Assembly (NCBI RefSeq): GCF_000815225.1
Contig: NZ_CP010427.1
Span: forward strand, 1,426,001-1,490,000
DNA from: Allofrancisella guangzhouensis
GTDB taxonomy: Bacteria > Pseudomonadota > Gammaproteobacteria > Francisellales > Francisellaceae
Length of the DNA stretch: 64,000 nucleotides
Direction of reading: 5' to 3'
The notes under the pieces were generated by a model. The model saw only the letters and a list, made by a program, of their open reading frames with translations. It was not told the DNA's origin and made no database searches. Below are positions 41,049 through 50,872 of the stretch, one piece after another (the stretch's first letter is position 1; each line of letters opens with the position of its first letter). The position numbers and the translations under genes were made by a program.

Positions 41049-42066
41049 TAAGAGTATTCAACGTAAATATATAATAAGTTCTAGCTTCAAAATGGCTATG
41101 CTTTTTACTATTTTGCTTAGCTTAAGTATTATTTCTTGGACTTACATAATAGTTTCATCTATCAGTGGTGATAAAATTTCTCAACATATTATACCTTTAG
41201 TCACTGGTCTTTGTACAGCGGCTAGCGTTGCCATCATTAGCTACTTTATAAGTATATTTGTTGTAAGAAAAATAAACCACATAGCAACAACTGCAGCATC
41301 TATAATAAATACACAAGATTTTAGCTGCAGGATAGAATCTAAAACAAACTGGGACGATTTAAGCAATTTAGCTAATATTTTAAATATGCTATTCGAAAAT
41401 ATTGAAGACCTTCTTACAGATATAAAAAATGTATCTAACAATATAGCTCATGATTTAAAAACTCCTCTGACTCGTTTGAAAAATAAACTAGAAAGCTTAG
41501 AAGAAAAATACCCAAACAAAGATACTGAAAAAGCTTTAGTCGAATGCAATAAACTTTTAGAAGTATTTAATAGTCTATTACGCTTAAACAGACTTGAACA
41601 CGGACGTGAAAAAATTATAAAAAACTATCTGGATATAAAAAATGTAGTTACAGATGCTATAGAACTATATGAGCCAATATTTGAGCAAAAAAATATTACT
41701 GTAAAAACAAATATTACAGCTAAACAACTTAGCCTTGATAAAAACTTATTTTTCCAAAGTATTATAAATATCTTGGATAATTGTTATAAATATTCTGATA
41801 AAAATACTACTGTAACTATCTTAGGGACTATAACAGAAACAAATTATAAACTAACTATCAGTGACACTGGTGCTGGAATAGATAATCAAAACTTTGAAAA
41901 AATATTTGAACGTTTCTTTCGTGAAGAGCAAAGCCGAACACAGCAGGGTAATGGACTTGGCTTAGCTTTAGTAAAAAAAGTTATAGAACTACATAATGGT
42001 AATATAACAGCAAAAAACAACTCTCCTACTGGATTACTAATTACTATAACTATCCCTTTAAATTAA
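41026..42066 (+). CDS. bfpK: Sensor histidine kinase (BfpK-like)
   Basis: The protein has about 346 residues. Two membrane helices (about 23-45 and 57-80) enclose a very short periplasmic loop, so the kinase may sense from within the membrane. A HAMP-like region and the H-box NNIAHDLKTPLTRLK with H142 follow, then an N-box NILDNCYKYSDK, SDTGAGIDN and GNGLGLALVKKV. The ATG at 41026 is preferred over a GTG at 41014; both overlap the regulator stop. It should phosphorylate the regulator encoded just upstream. Confidence 0.82.
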   Translation: MSSKSNLNKSIQRKYIISSSFKMAMLFTILLSLSIISWTYIIVSSISGDKISQHIIPLVTGLCTAASVAIISYFISIFVVRKINHIATTAASIINTQDFSCRIESKTNWDDLSNLANILNMLFENIEDLLTDIKNVSNNIAHDLKTPLTRLKNKLESLEEKYPNKDTEKALVECNKLLEVFNSLLRLNRLEHGREKIIKNYLDIKNVVTDAIELYEPIFEQKNITVKTNITAKQLSLDKNLFFQSIINILDNCYKYSDKNTTVTILGTITETNYKLTISDTGAGIDNQNFEKIFERFFREEQSRTQQGNGLGLALVKKVIELHNGNITAKNNSPTGLLITITIPLN

Positions 42067-42135
42067 TTTTTTTTAACTAGGCTTTTTACGCTAAAAGAAT
42101 TATTTTAGATATATATTGACCCACATTGGTAAATT

Positions 42136-43392
42136 ATGGAAAAAATAGCTGTAATAGGCGCTGGTATATCAGGATTAGCAATTAGTTATCTTCTAAAAGA
42201 TAAGTACAATATAACTATTTATGAGAAAAACAACTATTTTGGAGGTCATGCTCGTACACTTAACATCGAAAAAAACACTTCGATAGATACTGGATTTATA
42301 GTTTTTAACTACCATACATATTATCACTTAACCAGGCTTTTTACTCATCTGGACATACCTGTAGCTAAAAGTAATATGTCTTTTGGAGTATCTATAAAAG
42401 AAGGTCGATTTGAGTATGGTTCAAATAATTCAAAAAGCTTATTTTGTCAAATGTCGAATATCTTAAACCCTTATTTTTACAAAATGATTTTTGACATATT
42501 AAAATTTAATAAAGTATCAAGAAAGCATCTTGAAAAGAATACCCTTGACGAAAATATAACTCTAGAAGAATACCTTAATAATCTAAAAGTTAGTAAATAC
42601 TTTAAAAATTACTACTTATTAGCGATGGGGGCTTGTATCTGGAGCACTCCAGTAAATCAAATGTATAAGTTTCCTGCTCTTAGTTTTATTAGATTCTTTC
42701 ATAATCATGGACTACTTAATACAAACAAATCTGTCCAATGGTATACAGTACAAGGTGGTAGTAAAGTATATATAGAGAAAATTATCAAGAAATTAAAAGA
42801 CGCAAATATTAAATTTGCTCCCAGTGCAATTAAAGTTTTACGTAAGAACAAAACATCTATTGTAGATCAAAGAAATAATATAAATGAATTCGACAAAGTT
42901 ATATTTGCTTGCCACCCAAATGAAATTCTTGAAATATTAGATGATCCTTGTATAAATGAAAAAAAATTGCTCACAGCAATAAAATATCAACCAAACACTG
43001 CTATCCTACATACAGATGACAGGCTAATGCCCAAAAGACTTAAAGCTTGGTCAAGCTGGAATTACCTAAGCAAAGAAACTAAGGATAACCGTAAAGCGGT
43101 ATCCTTAAGTTATTGGATGAATAATCTACAACCTTTAAAAACAACTAAAAATTACTTTGTAACTATTAATCCAGATGAAAAACCAGAACAATCTAAAATA
43201 ATTAACGAACATATCTTTGAACACCCTGTATTTGATAAAGCAGCAATAGAGGCTCAACAAAATTTTGATACTATTCAAGGTTTAAACAGATCTTACTATT
43301 GTGGTGCATATCTTAGGTACGGTTTTCACGAAGATGGGATATTTAGTGCCGTAAAAGTGGCAGAAAAATTAGGAGTAAAAACTCCGTGGTAA
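42136..43392 (+). CDS. FAD/NAD(P)-binding oxidoreductase (COG2907 type)
   Basis: The 418-residue protein starts IAVIGAGISGLAISYLLKDK, a dinucleotide-binding fold followed by acidic YEKNNYFGGHART. It belongs to the amine oxidase-like COG2907 group. The middle has WYTVQGGSKVYIEKIIKKL and the end FDTIQGLNRSYYCGAYLRYGFHEDGI, typical of that group. Such genes are found with DUF1365 and CFA-synthase-like genes across Proteobacteria, and the set probably modifies unsaturated membrane fatty acids. It overlaps the next gene by seven bases. The reaction is unknown. Confidence 0.82.
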   Translation: MEKIAVIGAGISGLAISYLLKDKYNITIYEKNNYFGGHARTLNIEKNTSIDTGFIVFNYHTYYHLTRLFTHLDIPVAKSNMSFGVSIKEGRFEYGSNNSKSLFCQMSNILNPYFYKMIFDILKFNKVSRKHLEKNTLDENITLEEYLNNLKVSKYFKNYYLLAMGACIWSTPVNQMYKFPALSFIRFFHNHGLLNTNKSVQWYTVQGGSKVYIEKIIKKLKDANIKFAPSAIKVLRKNKTSIVDQRNNINEFDKVIFACHPNEILEILDDPCINEKKLLTAIKYQPNTAILHTDDRLMPKRLKAWSSWNYLSKETKDNRKAVSLSYWMNNLQPLKTTKNYFVTINPDEKPEQSKIINEHIFEHPVFDKAAIEAQQNFDTIQGLNRSYYCGAYLRYGFHEDGIFSAVKVAEKLGVKTPW

Positions 43393-44165
43393 AAAACTTT
43401 GTTCTAAGCTCTAAAATATTTCATAAAAGGCATTACCCGAAACAAAATTCTTTTTGTTATAACTCCTACTATATAATAGTAGATATGCTTGATATAAATA
43501 AAAACAAGTTAAATATATTTAGCATCAACAAGTTTAATTTATATAGCTTTTATGACAAAGATCACGGCTATAGGAATAATAAAAATAGTTTAAGTTGGAT
43601 AGCAAACTTGCTCCAAAAATATAAGCTTGATTATGATGATATTAGATTATTAACTATGCCTCGACTCCTTGGATATTTATTTAATCCAGTTAGTTTTTGG
43701 CTTTGTTATAATAATGAGAAACTTATAGCTATAATAGCCGAAGTTAATAATACCTTTGGTGAAACCCACAGCTACGTTTGTCACAAAAATGGGACACAAA
43801 TAACTAAAGATTCTTGGTTTGAAGCTCAAAAAGAATTTCATGTTTCACCTTTTTACCAGAGACGAGGTTTTTATAGGTTTAATTTTGATATAAACTTAAA
43901 AAATAATACCAAAAGCCAAATTACCATAAACTACTATGATAATAATAAGCTTCAACTTAATACCCAGATCAACGGAATTAGCAAAGCTTTTTCAAACATG
44001 AATCTACTTAAAGAATTTCTAAGATCTCCACTATTAACGTTTAAAGTCATTTTTCTAATACACTACCAAGCCTTAAAAATTCTTTTAAAACGAATAAAAT
44101 ACGTTTCAAAACCAACACAGATCAATAGTAGAATAACCGAAGCAAAATACATTAACAAAATTTAA
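43386..44165 (+). CDS. DUF1365-family protein
   Basis: The 259-residue protein has the DUF1365 pattern: KIFHKRHYPKQNSFCYN near the start (the RxxPxxxxFxY motif), RLLTMPRLLGYLFNPVSFWLCYN with the FNPVSFW core, then EVNNTFGETHSYV and FHVSPFYQ. Its function is not known. It is always near COG2907 and CFA-like genes, which points to fatty-acid chain modification. It starts within the end of the upstream gene, showing tight coupling. Confidence 0.82.
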   Translation: MVKNFVLSSKIFHKRHYPKQNSFCYNSYYIIVDMLDINKNKLNIFSINKFNLYSFYDKDHGYRNNKNSLSWIANLLQKYKLDYDDIRLLTMPRLLGYLFNPVSFWLCYNNEKLIAIIAEVNNTFGETHSYVCHKNGTQITKDSWFEAQKEFHVSPFYQRRGFYRFNFDINLKNNTKSQITINYYDNNKLQLNTQINGISKAFSNMNLLKEFLRSPLLTFKVIFLIHYQALKILLKRIKYVSKPTQINSRITEAKYINKI

Positions 44166-44237
44166 CTTTTTGGCAATATTACCTCAACTTTTATCTGCTA
44201 ATATTTATCTTAAACATAGACTAACTTAACAGATCAA

Positions 44238-45401
44238 ATGTTTGAAAAAACTATTAGGGAAAACATTCTAAAAGCCTTAGATAATATAGAATTTGGTGAA
44301 ATTTACTTAACCACGCCAGAAGGTGAAGTGATATATACAAAAGGTCAAAAAAATGGGCAAATAGCAAACTTAAAATTCAAAGATTGGCGTACAGCTATTA
44401 ACCTCAAATTTAAAGCTGATATAGGATTTGCTGCAGACTATCGAGATGGATATTGGGAAACATCTAACCTAAAAGCTTTAATACTTTTTGGTCTAGAAAA
44501 TCAGCAAGCCTTTGGTCAATATATAAAGCCAAATATCATATTTAGATTTCTGCATAAGTTAGGTTATCTTGCTAAAAGAAACACCCTAAAGCAAAGTAAA
44601 AAAAATATTCAAAAGCATTATGATTTAGGAAATGAATTTTATAGTCTCTGGCTAGATAAAACTATGACTTACTCATCAGCTATATTTAAAAACCAGAATG
44701 AAACTCTTGAACAAGCTCAGATCAACAAGTATACAAACATTATCCATAAATTTGATAAATCTAAAGGCTCTATTATTGAAATTGGTTGTGGTTGGGGTGG
44801 CTTTGCAGAAACAGTAATTAATCATGGAGATTACTATTTAAAAGGAATCACTCTTTCAACTGAGCAATACCAATTCTCCAAAAATCGCTTAGTAGGAAAA
44901 AATGTTGACATAGCTATAGAAGATTACCGTATACAAGAGGGACAATACGACTATGTCGTTTCTATAGAGATGATAGAAGCTGTTGGTAAAAAATATTGGA
45001 ATACTTACTTTTCGAAGCTTAAATCTTTAGTTAAACAAGATGGTAAAATCATTCTCCAAAGTATAGTTATTGACGACAAACTTTTTAGCAACTATGCTAA
45101 AGGTACAGATATGATTAGGACTTTTATTTTTCCAGGAGGATTCCTACCCTCGATACAACAAATAGAAATTGAACTTAGAAAAGTTGGTTTGAAATGTGTT
45201 AATAAAGAATTTTTTGGTAAAGATTATGCTAAAACTTTAGATATTTGGGATAATAATTTTGTAAATGCAGAACAAGAGCTTTTAAAGCTTGGCTTTGATA
45301 AACGCTTTCAAAGAATGTGGCGTTTTTATTTAAATTCTTGCAGTGCTGCTTTTACTCATGGTCGTATAAATGTTGCTCAATTGGAAATAGTACATGCATA
45401 A
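44238..45401 (+). CDS. CFA-synthase-like S-adenosylmethionine methyltransferase
   Basis: The 387-residue protein belongs to the cyclopropane fatty acid synthase family (COG2230). Key pieces are NIQKHYDLGNEFYSLWLDKT, MTYSSAIF, the SAM loop IIEIGCGWGGFAE, SIEMIEAVGKKYW and IRTFIFPGGFLPS. It would transfer a methyl(ene) group onto the double bond of phospholipid acyl chains. In R. sphaeroides related proteins make methylated or furan fatty acids, so a true cyclopropane product should not be assumed. It lies within the conserved COG2907-DUF1365 set. Confidence 0.82.
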   Translation: MFEKTIRENILKALDNIEFGEIYLTTPEGEVIYTKGQKNGQIANLKFKDWRTAINLKFKADIGFAADYRDGYWETSNLKALILFGLENQQAFGQYIKPNIIFRFLHKLGYLAKRNTLKQSKKNIQKHYDLGNEFYSLWLDKTMTYSSAIFKNQNETLEQAQINKYTNIIHKFDKSKGSIIEIGCGWGGFAETVINHGDYYLKGITLSTEQYQFSKNRLVGKNVDIAIEDYRIQEGQYDYVVSIEMIEAVGKKYWNTYFSKLKSLVKQDGKIILQSIVIDDKLFSNYAKGTDMIRTFIFPGGFLPSIQQIEIELRKVGLKCVNKEFFGKDYAKTLDIWDNNFVNAEQELLKLGFDKRFQRMWRFYLNSCSAAFTHGRINVAQLEIVHA

Positions 45402-45452
45402 AATGCAAACATTTATTCTGATAGAAAATTAGTAGGAAAAATACACAATACT

Positions 45453-45495
45453 GATTTATCAAAATATTTCTTCGAAATATGGATAGTGATAAATC
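45453..45495. repeat. Hairpin between the CFA-like gene and the DUF3833 gene
   Basis: GATTTATCA pairs with TGATAAATC, and ATATTTC-TTC-GAAATAT forms the inner stem, with a 6-base bulge on one side. No T-run follows, so it is not a standard terminator. It splits the cluster and may be an operator, a processing site or a chance AT-rich palindrome. Confidence 0.5.
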
Positions 45496-45531
45496 CTCTG
45501 ATATCAAATTATCAAAACAACTGAGAGACAT

Positions 45532-46074
45532 ATGAGAGAACTAATATTTAAAATAGGAGTATTTATTATGGTTTTTGGATTATTTGGATGTTCTATCAAT
45601 ATTTCTGACTATAAGGAAGAAACTCCTAAGTTAGATCTAAAAAAATATCTGCAAGGTAAAATAATTGGTAATGGGATTATTCAAGATTATAAAGGTAAAG
45701 TTATTAAAAAATTTGATTTCTCTGGTAGTGCTAGTTGGGATAATGATACTGGCACATTTGATGAATACATGACATATTACGACGGTCAAAAAGATCATCG
45801 TATATGGAAAATCAAAAAAATATCGGATAACTATTACGAAGGTACAACTGATGATGTAATTGGCGTAGCCAAAATTTATGTAGAAGGTAACGCTATGAAT
45901 TGGCAATATCAAATGAATATCCCTGTTGGAGATAAAAAATACACGATAAATTTCGATGATTGGATGTATTTAATGAATGATAATGTTCTAATAAATAAAA
46001 ATTCATTCAAAAAATTTGGCTTAAATGTTGGATCACTAACTTTATTTATGCACAAGCAAGAAAATGGAAAATAA
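45532..46074 (+). CDS. DUF3833-family lipoprotein
   Basis: The 180-residue protein has a lipoprotein signal (IMVFGLFGC, with the lipobox cysteine at about position 20). The mature part has KYLQGKIIGNGIIQDYKGKV, then FDEYMTYYDGQKDHRIWKI and NWQYQMNIPV, which match DUF3833. Proteins of this family sit beside CFA-like genes in many Proteobacteria and are thought to act in the envelope on lipids. The exact role is unknown. It ends three bases before the SDR start. Confidence 0.8.
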   Translation: MRELIFKIGVFIMVFGLFGCSINISDYKEETPKLDLKKYLQGKIIGNGIIQDYKGKVIKKFDFSGSASWDNDTGTFDEYMTYYDGQKDHRIWKIKKISDNYYEGTTDDVIGVAKIYVEGNAMNWQYQMNIPVGDKKYTINFDDWMYLMNDNVLINKNSFKKFGLNVGSLTLFMHKQENGK

Positions 46075-46077
46075 AGC

Positions 46078-46821
46078 ATGCAAAAATTTGAAAATAAAAC
46101 AATATGGATAATCGGTGCTACAGATGGTATTGGTAGAGCTATTTTAGAAAAATTAGATAGCTTAGTAAATGCAAACTTTATAATATCCTCACGCTCGCAA
46201 CAAAAACTAGAAGCCCTGGCTAAAAACCTAAAAAATGAATCAATATTATTAGCCTTTAATGTAAATGACTACTTAGAGTTTGAGAGACAAGCAACCAAAG
46301 CTATAGCATACAAACCTGATTTTATAATATACTTACCGGCTTTTTACGAACCATCTTTAATAACTGATATATCATTATCCAACATTAATGAAACTATACA
46401 AACCAACCTAACTGCAGTTTTCTACCTTATAAGGTTTACATTGCCTTATATAAAGAAAAATCCACACTGCCAATTAGCTATTACTGCTAGCGTAGCTGGC
46501 TATATAGGGTTGCCAAAATCTCAACCTTACGCTGCTACTAAAGCTGGTGTTATCAATCTAGTTGAGAGTTTAAAAGCTGAAAACCAAGAATTAGATATTA
46601 GACTAATAAATCCAAGTTTCGTGAAAACTAAATTGACAAATAAGAACAATTTCAAGATGCCAACTTTACTAACTCCAGAACACGCTGCCAAAGCAATTCT
46701 CAAAGGCTTATCATCAAGTAATTTTGAAATTCATTTTACCAAAAAGTTCACACTAGTCTTAAAGCTTATTGCAAAGCTTCCTTATAAGTTGTATTTCAAA
46801 GTAGCTAAAAAATTAATCTGA
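46078..46821 (+). CDS. Short-chain dehydrogenase/reductase
   Basis: The 247-residue SDR has IWIIGATDGIGRAILEKLDS for NADP binding, a serine in LAITASVAGYIG, and the catalytic YAATKAG (YxxxK), followed by IRLINPSFVKT. It resembles SDRs found in the COG2907-CFA clusters. The substrate could be a keto or hydroxy group on an acyl chain. It follows the lipoprotein gene by three bases, so is part of the same transcript. Confidence 0.82.
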   Translation: MQKFENKTIWIIGATDGIGRAILEKLDSLVNANFIISSRSQQKLEALAKNLKNESILLAFNVNDYLEFERQATKAIAYKPDFIIYLPAFYEPSLITDISLSNINETIQTNLTAVFYLIRFTLPYIKKNPHCQLAITASVAGYIGLPKSQPYAATKAGVINLVESLKAENQELDIRLINPSFVKTKLTNKNNFKMPTLLTPEHAAKAILKGLSSSNFEIHFTKKFTLVLKLIAKLPYKLYFKVAKKLI

Positions 46822-46851
46822 TTTTAAAGCCTAATCTCACGGAGTAAATAT

Positions 46852-47676
46852 ATGAAAATTAAGTCAAATTATATTACCAAAATAGCTTTTGCCGGATTAC
46901 ATTTTAGTTGCTTAGGAATATTCTTTGTAAACTACAATTTAACAGCTTTGTTAGTCTTTATTATTACATTTAGCATGAGAACTTTTGCTTTAACTGCTGG
47001 ATATCATCGTTATTTTGCACATAAATCATTCCAAACATCTAGAACTTTTCAATTTATATTAGCCTTGATAGGAACATGGGCTTCTCAAAAAGGTCCCCTA
47101 TGGTGGTCTGGGCATCATAGATATCACCATATCCACTCTGATAAGACTACAGATCTTCATTCACCTAAAAATGGCTTTTTTCAATCACATATAAGCTGGA
47201 TTTTTAACCCCACTAACAATTCTGTAGATTCAAAATACACAAAAGGCTGGTCTAAATACCCCGAAATAGTTTGGTTGGACAAATTTTCTCATTTATCATT
47301 TTTTTTATATCTTATAGGGCTATTTGTTATTGGTAATTTTGTAGCTTATAAATACCCAAATTTAGGAACATCTGGTCTAAGCTTTGTCTTTTTCGGAGGG
47401 ATATTAAGCACCGTTTTACTTTACCATACAACTTTCAGTGTAAATTCATTTTGCCATATCTTTGGCTCTAAAGACTATCTAACAACAGATAACAGTAGAA
47501 ATAACTGGCTTATTGCAATTCTCACCTTTGGAGAAGGCTGGCATAATAACCATCATAAATTTGCTTATTCAGTTAGAAATAACCTTAAGTTTTGGCAAAT
47601 TGACATAACTTACATCATCTTAAGTATATTGAAAAAATTAAGAATTGTTTGGGGGTTCAAACAACCTAAAATTTAA
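46852..47676 (+). CDS. Acyl-CoA/acyl-lipid desaturase (Delta-9 type)
   Basis: The 274-residue membrane protein has the three histidine boxes of desaturases: HRYFAHKSF, GHHRYHHIHSD and EGWHNNHH, bound to a di-iron centre, and four membrane helices. It inserts a double bond into an acyl chain using O2. It is the last plus-strand gene of the lipid cluster and is convergent with rnr after 12 bases. Its product may feed the CFA-like enzyme (inference). Confidence 0.85.
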   Translation: MKIKSNYITKIAFAGLHFSCLGIFFVNYNLTALLVFIITFSMRTFALTAGYHRYFAHKSFQTSRTFQFILALIGTWASQKGPLWWSGHHRYHHIHSDKTTDLHSPKNGFFQSHISWIFNPTNNSVDSKYTKGWSKYPEIVWLDKFSHLSFFLYLIGLFVIGNFVAYKYPNLGTSGLSFVFFGGILSTVLLYHTTFSVNSFCHIFGSKDYLTTDNSRNNWLIAILTFGEGWHNNHHKFAYSVRNNLKFWQIDITYIILSILKKLRIVWGFKQPKI

Positions 47677-47688
47677 CCGGTCTATTAA

Positions 47689-49974
47689 TCATTGAGGTTG
47701 TTTAGTTTTATTTTTTCTCTTATAAGGTTTTTGTTTCCTTTTTTTAGGCTTTTTTTTCTTTTTACCATGTTTTTTAGGGTTGTCATAATCTTTTGCTGAT
47801 TGATCTGGAGTATACAATTCAAAGTCTATATGGATACTTTCTAAGTCTGCTCTTATTACTCTTATGGTTACATCTTGACCTATTTTAAAAACCTTATGAT
47901 TTCTTCTACCAATCAAAATATCTTTAGACTCATCAAAAATATAATAATCACCCGGAATAGTTGAAACATGAACCAATCCCTCTATGAACATATCTTTAAG
48001 CTCAACAAATAATCCTAGACCATTAATATGTGTGATTTTTGCCTCTAAAATATGTCCTATATAGTCCTGCATAAAATAGCATTTCAGCCAATCTTCTACT
48101 TGTTTAGAAGCTCCATCGGCATTTCTCTCTTGGAAAGATGCATTATCGCAAATATTAGCTAACTCACTAGATTTATAGTCACAACCACCATGGTTATATT
48201 CATTAATAATAGATTTAATAATCCTATGGACTACTAAATCAGGATATCTACGAATAGGTGAAGTAAAATGAGTATATTCATCATAAGCAAGACCAAAATG
48301 CCCAACATTGTCAATACTGTAAACAGCTTGATTCATGCTACGCAAAGTCATCATTTGAATATCTTCATAGTCAGGGCGACTCTTAATACTTTCTAGCATT
48401 TGTGCTAAGGCTTTTGGTGTTACCTTACCGTCTTTACCATAAGATAGATGAATACCATGACGAGATAGATATTTTTTTAAAGTATCCATCTTATCTTCTT
48501 TAGGTTCACTATGTACTCTAAACGGAGAAGTTTTTTTATTCTTGATCACAAACTTAGCTGCTGCAACGTTAGCTACTAACATACACTCTTCTATTAACCT
48601 ATGTGCATCATTTCGTTGTCTTGGTATTATTGACTGTATATGATTATGCTCATCAAGGATAATTTGAGTTTCTATAGTATCAAAATCTATTGCTCCTCTT
48701 TGATCTCTAGCAATATGCAAAACCTTATACAAATCATACAAGGCAAATATATCCGGCACTAATTCTGGTGTGTTTTCTAATATAGAGTTCTGTTTCTTAT
48801 CCAGCATTTTTGCCACTTCTGTATAAGTCAGACGTGCCTTAGAATTTATAACAGCTGAATAAAATTTATATCTTGTCAATTTACCTATACTACTTATATT
48901 CATCTCACAAACCAAAGAATATCTGTCGACATTTGGCTGTAAAGAACACAGTCCATTTGATAACTTCTCTGGAAGCATAGGTATCACAAACCCAGGAAAA
49001 TAAACTGAGGTTGAGCGACGCTTAGCATCTAAATCTAAAGCAGAATCTTTCTGAACATAATTTGAAACATCTGCTATTGCAACAAAGAGCTTCCAGCCAC
49101 CAGTTTTAGTTTTACTAGCAAATACAGCATCATCAAAATCTTTTGCATCTTCACCATCAATAGTAACAAAATTAAACTTTCGTAAGTCTACTCTCCCTTT
49201 AATTACTACATCATCTGAAAGAGTATCTAAATATGCGAGTGTTTTCTTACTCCATTGTTCTACCAAATCAAACTTTTTGGTAGCTACCATCATAGCTTGT
49301 TTAACTGGAGATATAGCTTCAACTTCTTGCTTAAATTTAGCAACTGCAGCACTATTAATACTTGGCTGAACGATTATTTCAGCCTCGATTAATGAATCTT
49401 GTTCGATCTTTTGTCTAGGTGGCAATAAGACTATATCTCCACTTATATTCTTACTTATTGGCCTTAAAAAATGTCCATCAAAACTTTTATAATAGTATCC
49501 TGTTATAAACTTTTGAGCTCTTGAAACTACTGATTTTATCTCTGCTTCAATTTTACCTTTTTTATTTACTCCTAATACCTTAGCTGTAATCTCATCACCC
49601 ATCATTAGCATTTTTGCTTGAGAGGAAAGAACACTTACTTTAGTGTTTAATGCGTGGCTAAATATCTCTAATCTACCATCCCTATCAACTGTAATCTTTG
49701 AGGTTACATAAATATCTTTCATATCTGGAAGACTATAATATGATCTATCTTTAACTAGCTGACCATCTCTAACCATAGCCCCCAGTCTATTAACCAAACC
49801 TTCAAATAAGGATTTCTTATTAATCTCTAAAGCCAAAGCGACATTATCCGCACTCACTGGTAACTGTGTATCTTTGATATATTGTAATATCATTTCTCGG
49901 CTAGCAATCGGGTTTTCATATTTTTGTGCTTCTAGATCTTTATTAGGATCGTTATTTATACTGTATTTACTCAC
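47689..49974 (-). CDS. rnr: Ribonuclease R
   Basis: The 761-residue RNase II/R family exonuclease has an N-terminal winged helix, two cold-shock-like domains, and an RNB catalytic core with FVTIDGEDAKDFDDAVFASK (metal-binding aspartates) and MNQAVYSIDNVGHFGLAYDE. An S1 domain (HILEAKITHINGLGLFVEL) and a lysine-rich tail (KKHGKKKKKPKKRKQ) follow. It degrades structured RNA. The start overlaps the truB stop by eight bases, so it ends the pmrA-lepB-rnc-truB-rnr operon. Confidence 0.93.
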   Translation of the reverse strand: MSKYSINNDPNKDLEAQKYENPIASREMILQYIKDTQLPVSADNVALALEINKKSLFEGLVNRLGAMVRDGQLVKDRSYYSLPDMKDIYVTSKITVDRDGRLEIFSHALNTKVSVLSSQAKMLMMGDEITAKVLGVNKKGKIEAEIKSVVSRAQKFITGYYYKSFDGHFLRPISKNISGDIVLLPPRQKIEQDSLIEAEIIVQPSINSAAVAKFKQEVEAISPVKQAMMVATKKFDLVEQWSKKTLAYLDTLSDDVVIKGRVDLRKFNFVTIDGEDAKDFDDAVFASKTKTGGWKLFVAIADVSNYVQKDSALDLDAKRRSTSVYFPGFVIPMLPEKLSNGLCSLQPNVDRYSLVCEMNISSIGKLTRYKFYSAVINSKARLTYTEVAKMLDKKQNSILENTPELVPDIFALYDLYKVLHIARDQRGAIDFDTIETQIILDEHNHIQSIIPRQRNDAHRLIEECMLVANVAAAKFVIKNKKTSPFRVHSEPKEDKMDTLKKYLSRHGIHLSYGKDGKVTPKALAQMLESIKSRPDYEDIQMMTLRSMNQAVYSIDNVGHFGLAYDEYTHFTSPIRRYPDLVVHRIIKSIINEYNHGGCDYKSSELANICDNASFQERNADGASKQVEDWLKCYFMQDYIGHILEAKITHINGLGLFVELKDMFIEGLVHVSTIPGDYYIFDESKDILIGRRNHKVFKIGQDVTIRVIRADLESIHIDFELYTPDQSAKDYDNPKKHGKKKKKPKKRKQKPYKRKNKTKQPQ

Positions 49975-50872
49975 TTATTAATTTTTCCTGCTCAAAAAAT
50001 TTTTTGCTAATTAGATTACCTTTATCAAATTCGGCTATAGCAACAAACTTATTATTATCATATATTCTAAACACTCCGCTGATATCAGTACGAGTTATTA
50101 AAATACCTTTATTATATAAGTCATACTTTTGACTTATACCTAAAGTGTATATTGGTTTATCTTTAAATACACTTTCTATATTTTCTATAGTATCAAGTTT
50201 TTCCTCAAAACTTAAATTTTTCAAATCCTCAATTTGGTATGCTTTATCTAGAGAAAATGGCCCACTTTGGATACGTTGTAATGCTATCAAACTACCTCCA
50301 CAATCAAGTTCCTTACCAATATCCATAGCCAAACTACGGATATATGTCCCTTTAGAACATCTAACTTTGATCTCTAAAGTATCACCAGTACTATTTAACA
50401 GCTTAAGCTCATATATGGTTACTTTTCGTGGTCTTATCTCAACTTGCTTACCCTCTCTAGCAAGCTTATAAAGTGGTTGTCCATTATGTTTCAGCGCTGA
50501 ATATATTGGTGGAGTCTGATCAATTTGACCTCGGAATTTGTCTAATATATTTTCTATAAGCATATTTGATAGTTTAGGAACATTTTGGGTTGTGACTACC
50601 TCACCTTCAGCATCACCAGTAGTAGTTTGTATACCAAGCTTAATCGTTGCTATATACTCTTTATCAGCGTCAAGCAAATACTGAGCTATCTTAGTTGCTC
50701 TACCAAAACATATTGGTAAAACGCCTGTAGCCATAGGATCTAATGTACCAGTATGTCCAGCTTTTTTAGCATTATATAAATATTTTAATTGCTGTAAAAT
50801 TTTGTTCGAGCTAACACCTTTGGATTTATTTATAATTATTATACCATTTAAATTTAGCTTATTTTTTTTCAT
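49967..50872 (-). CDS. truB: tRNA pseudouridine-55 synthase (TruB)
   Basis: The 301-residue enzyme starts with GIIIINKSKGVSSNKILQQL, has AGHTGTLDPMATGVLPICFG with catalytic D45, then YIATIKLGIQTTTGDAEGEV, and RCSKGTYIRSLAMDIG. It makes pseudouridine at position 55 of tRNA. It overlaps rnc by 14 bases and rnr by eight, showing tight coupling. Confidence 0.94.
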   Translation of the reverse strand: MKKNKLNLNGIIIINKSKGVSSNKILQQLKYLYNAKKAGHTGTLDPMATGVLPICFGRATKIAQYLLDADKEYIATIKLGIQTTTGDAEGEVVTTQNVPKLSNMLIENILDKFRGQIDQTPPIYSALKHNGQPLYKLAREGKQVEIRPRKVTIYELKLLNSTGDTLEIKVRCSKGTYIRSLAMDIGKELDCGGSLIALQRIQSGPFSLDKAYQIEDLKNLSFEEKLDTIENIESVFKDKPIYTLGISQKYDLYNKGILITRTDISGVFRIYDNNKFVAIAEFDKGNLISKKFFEQEKLISE

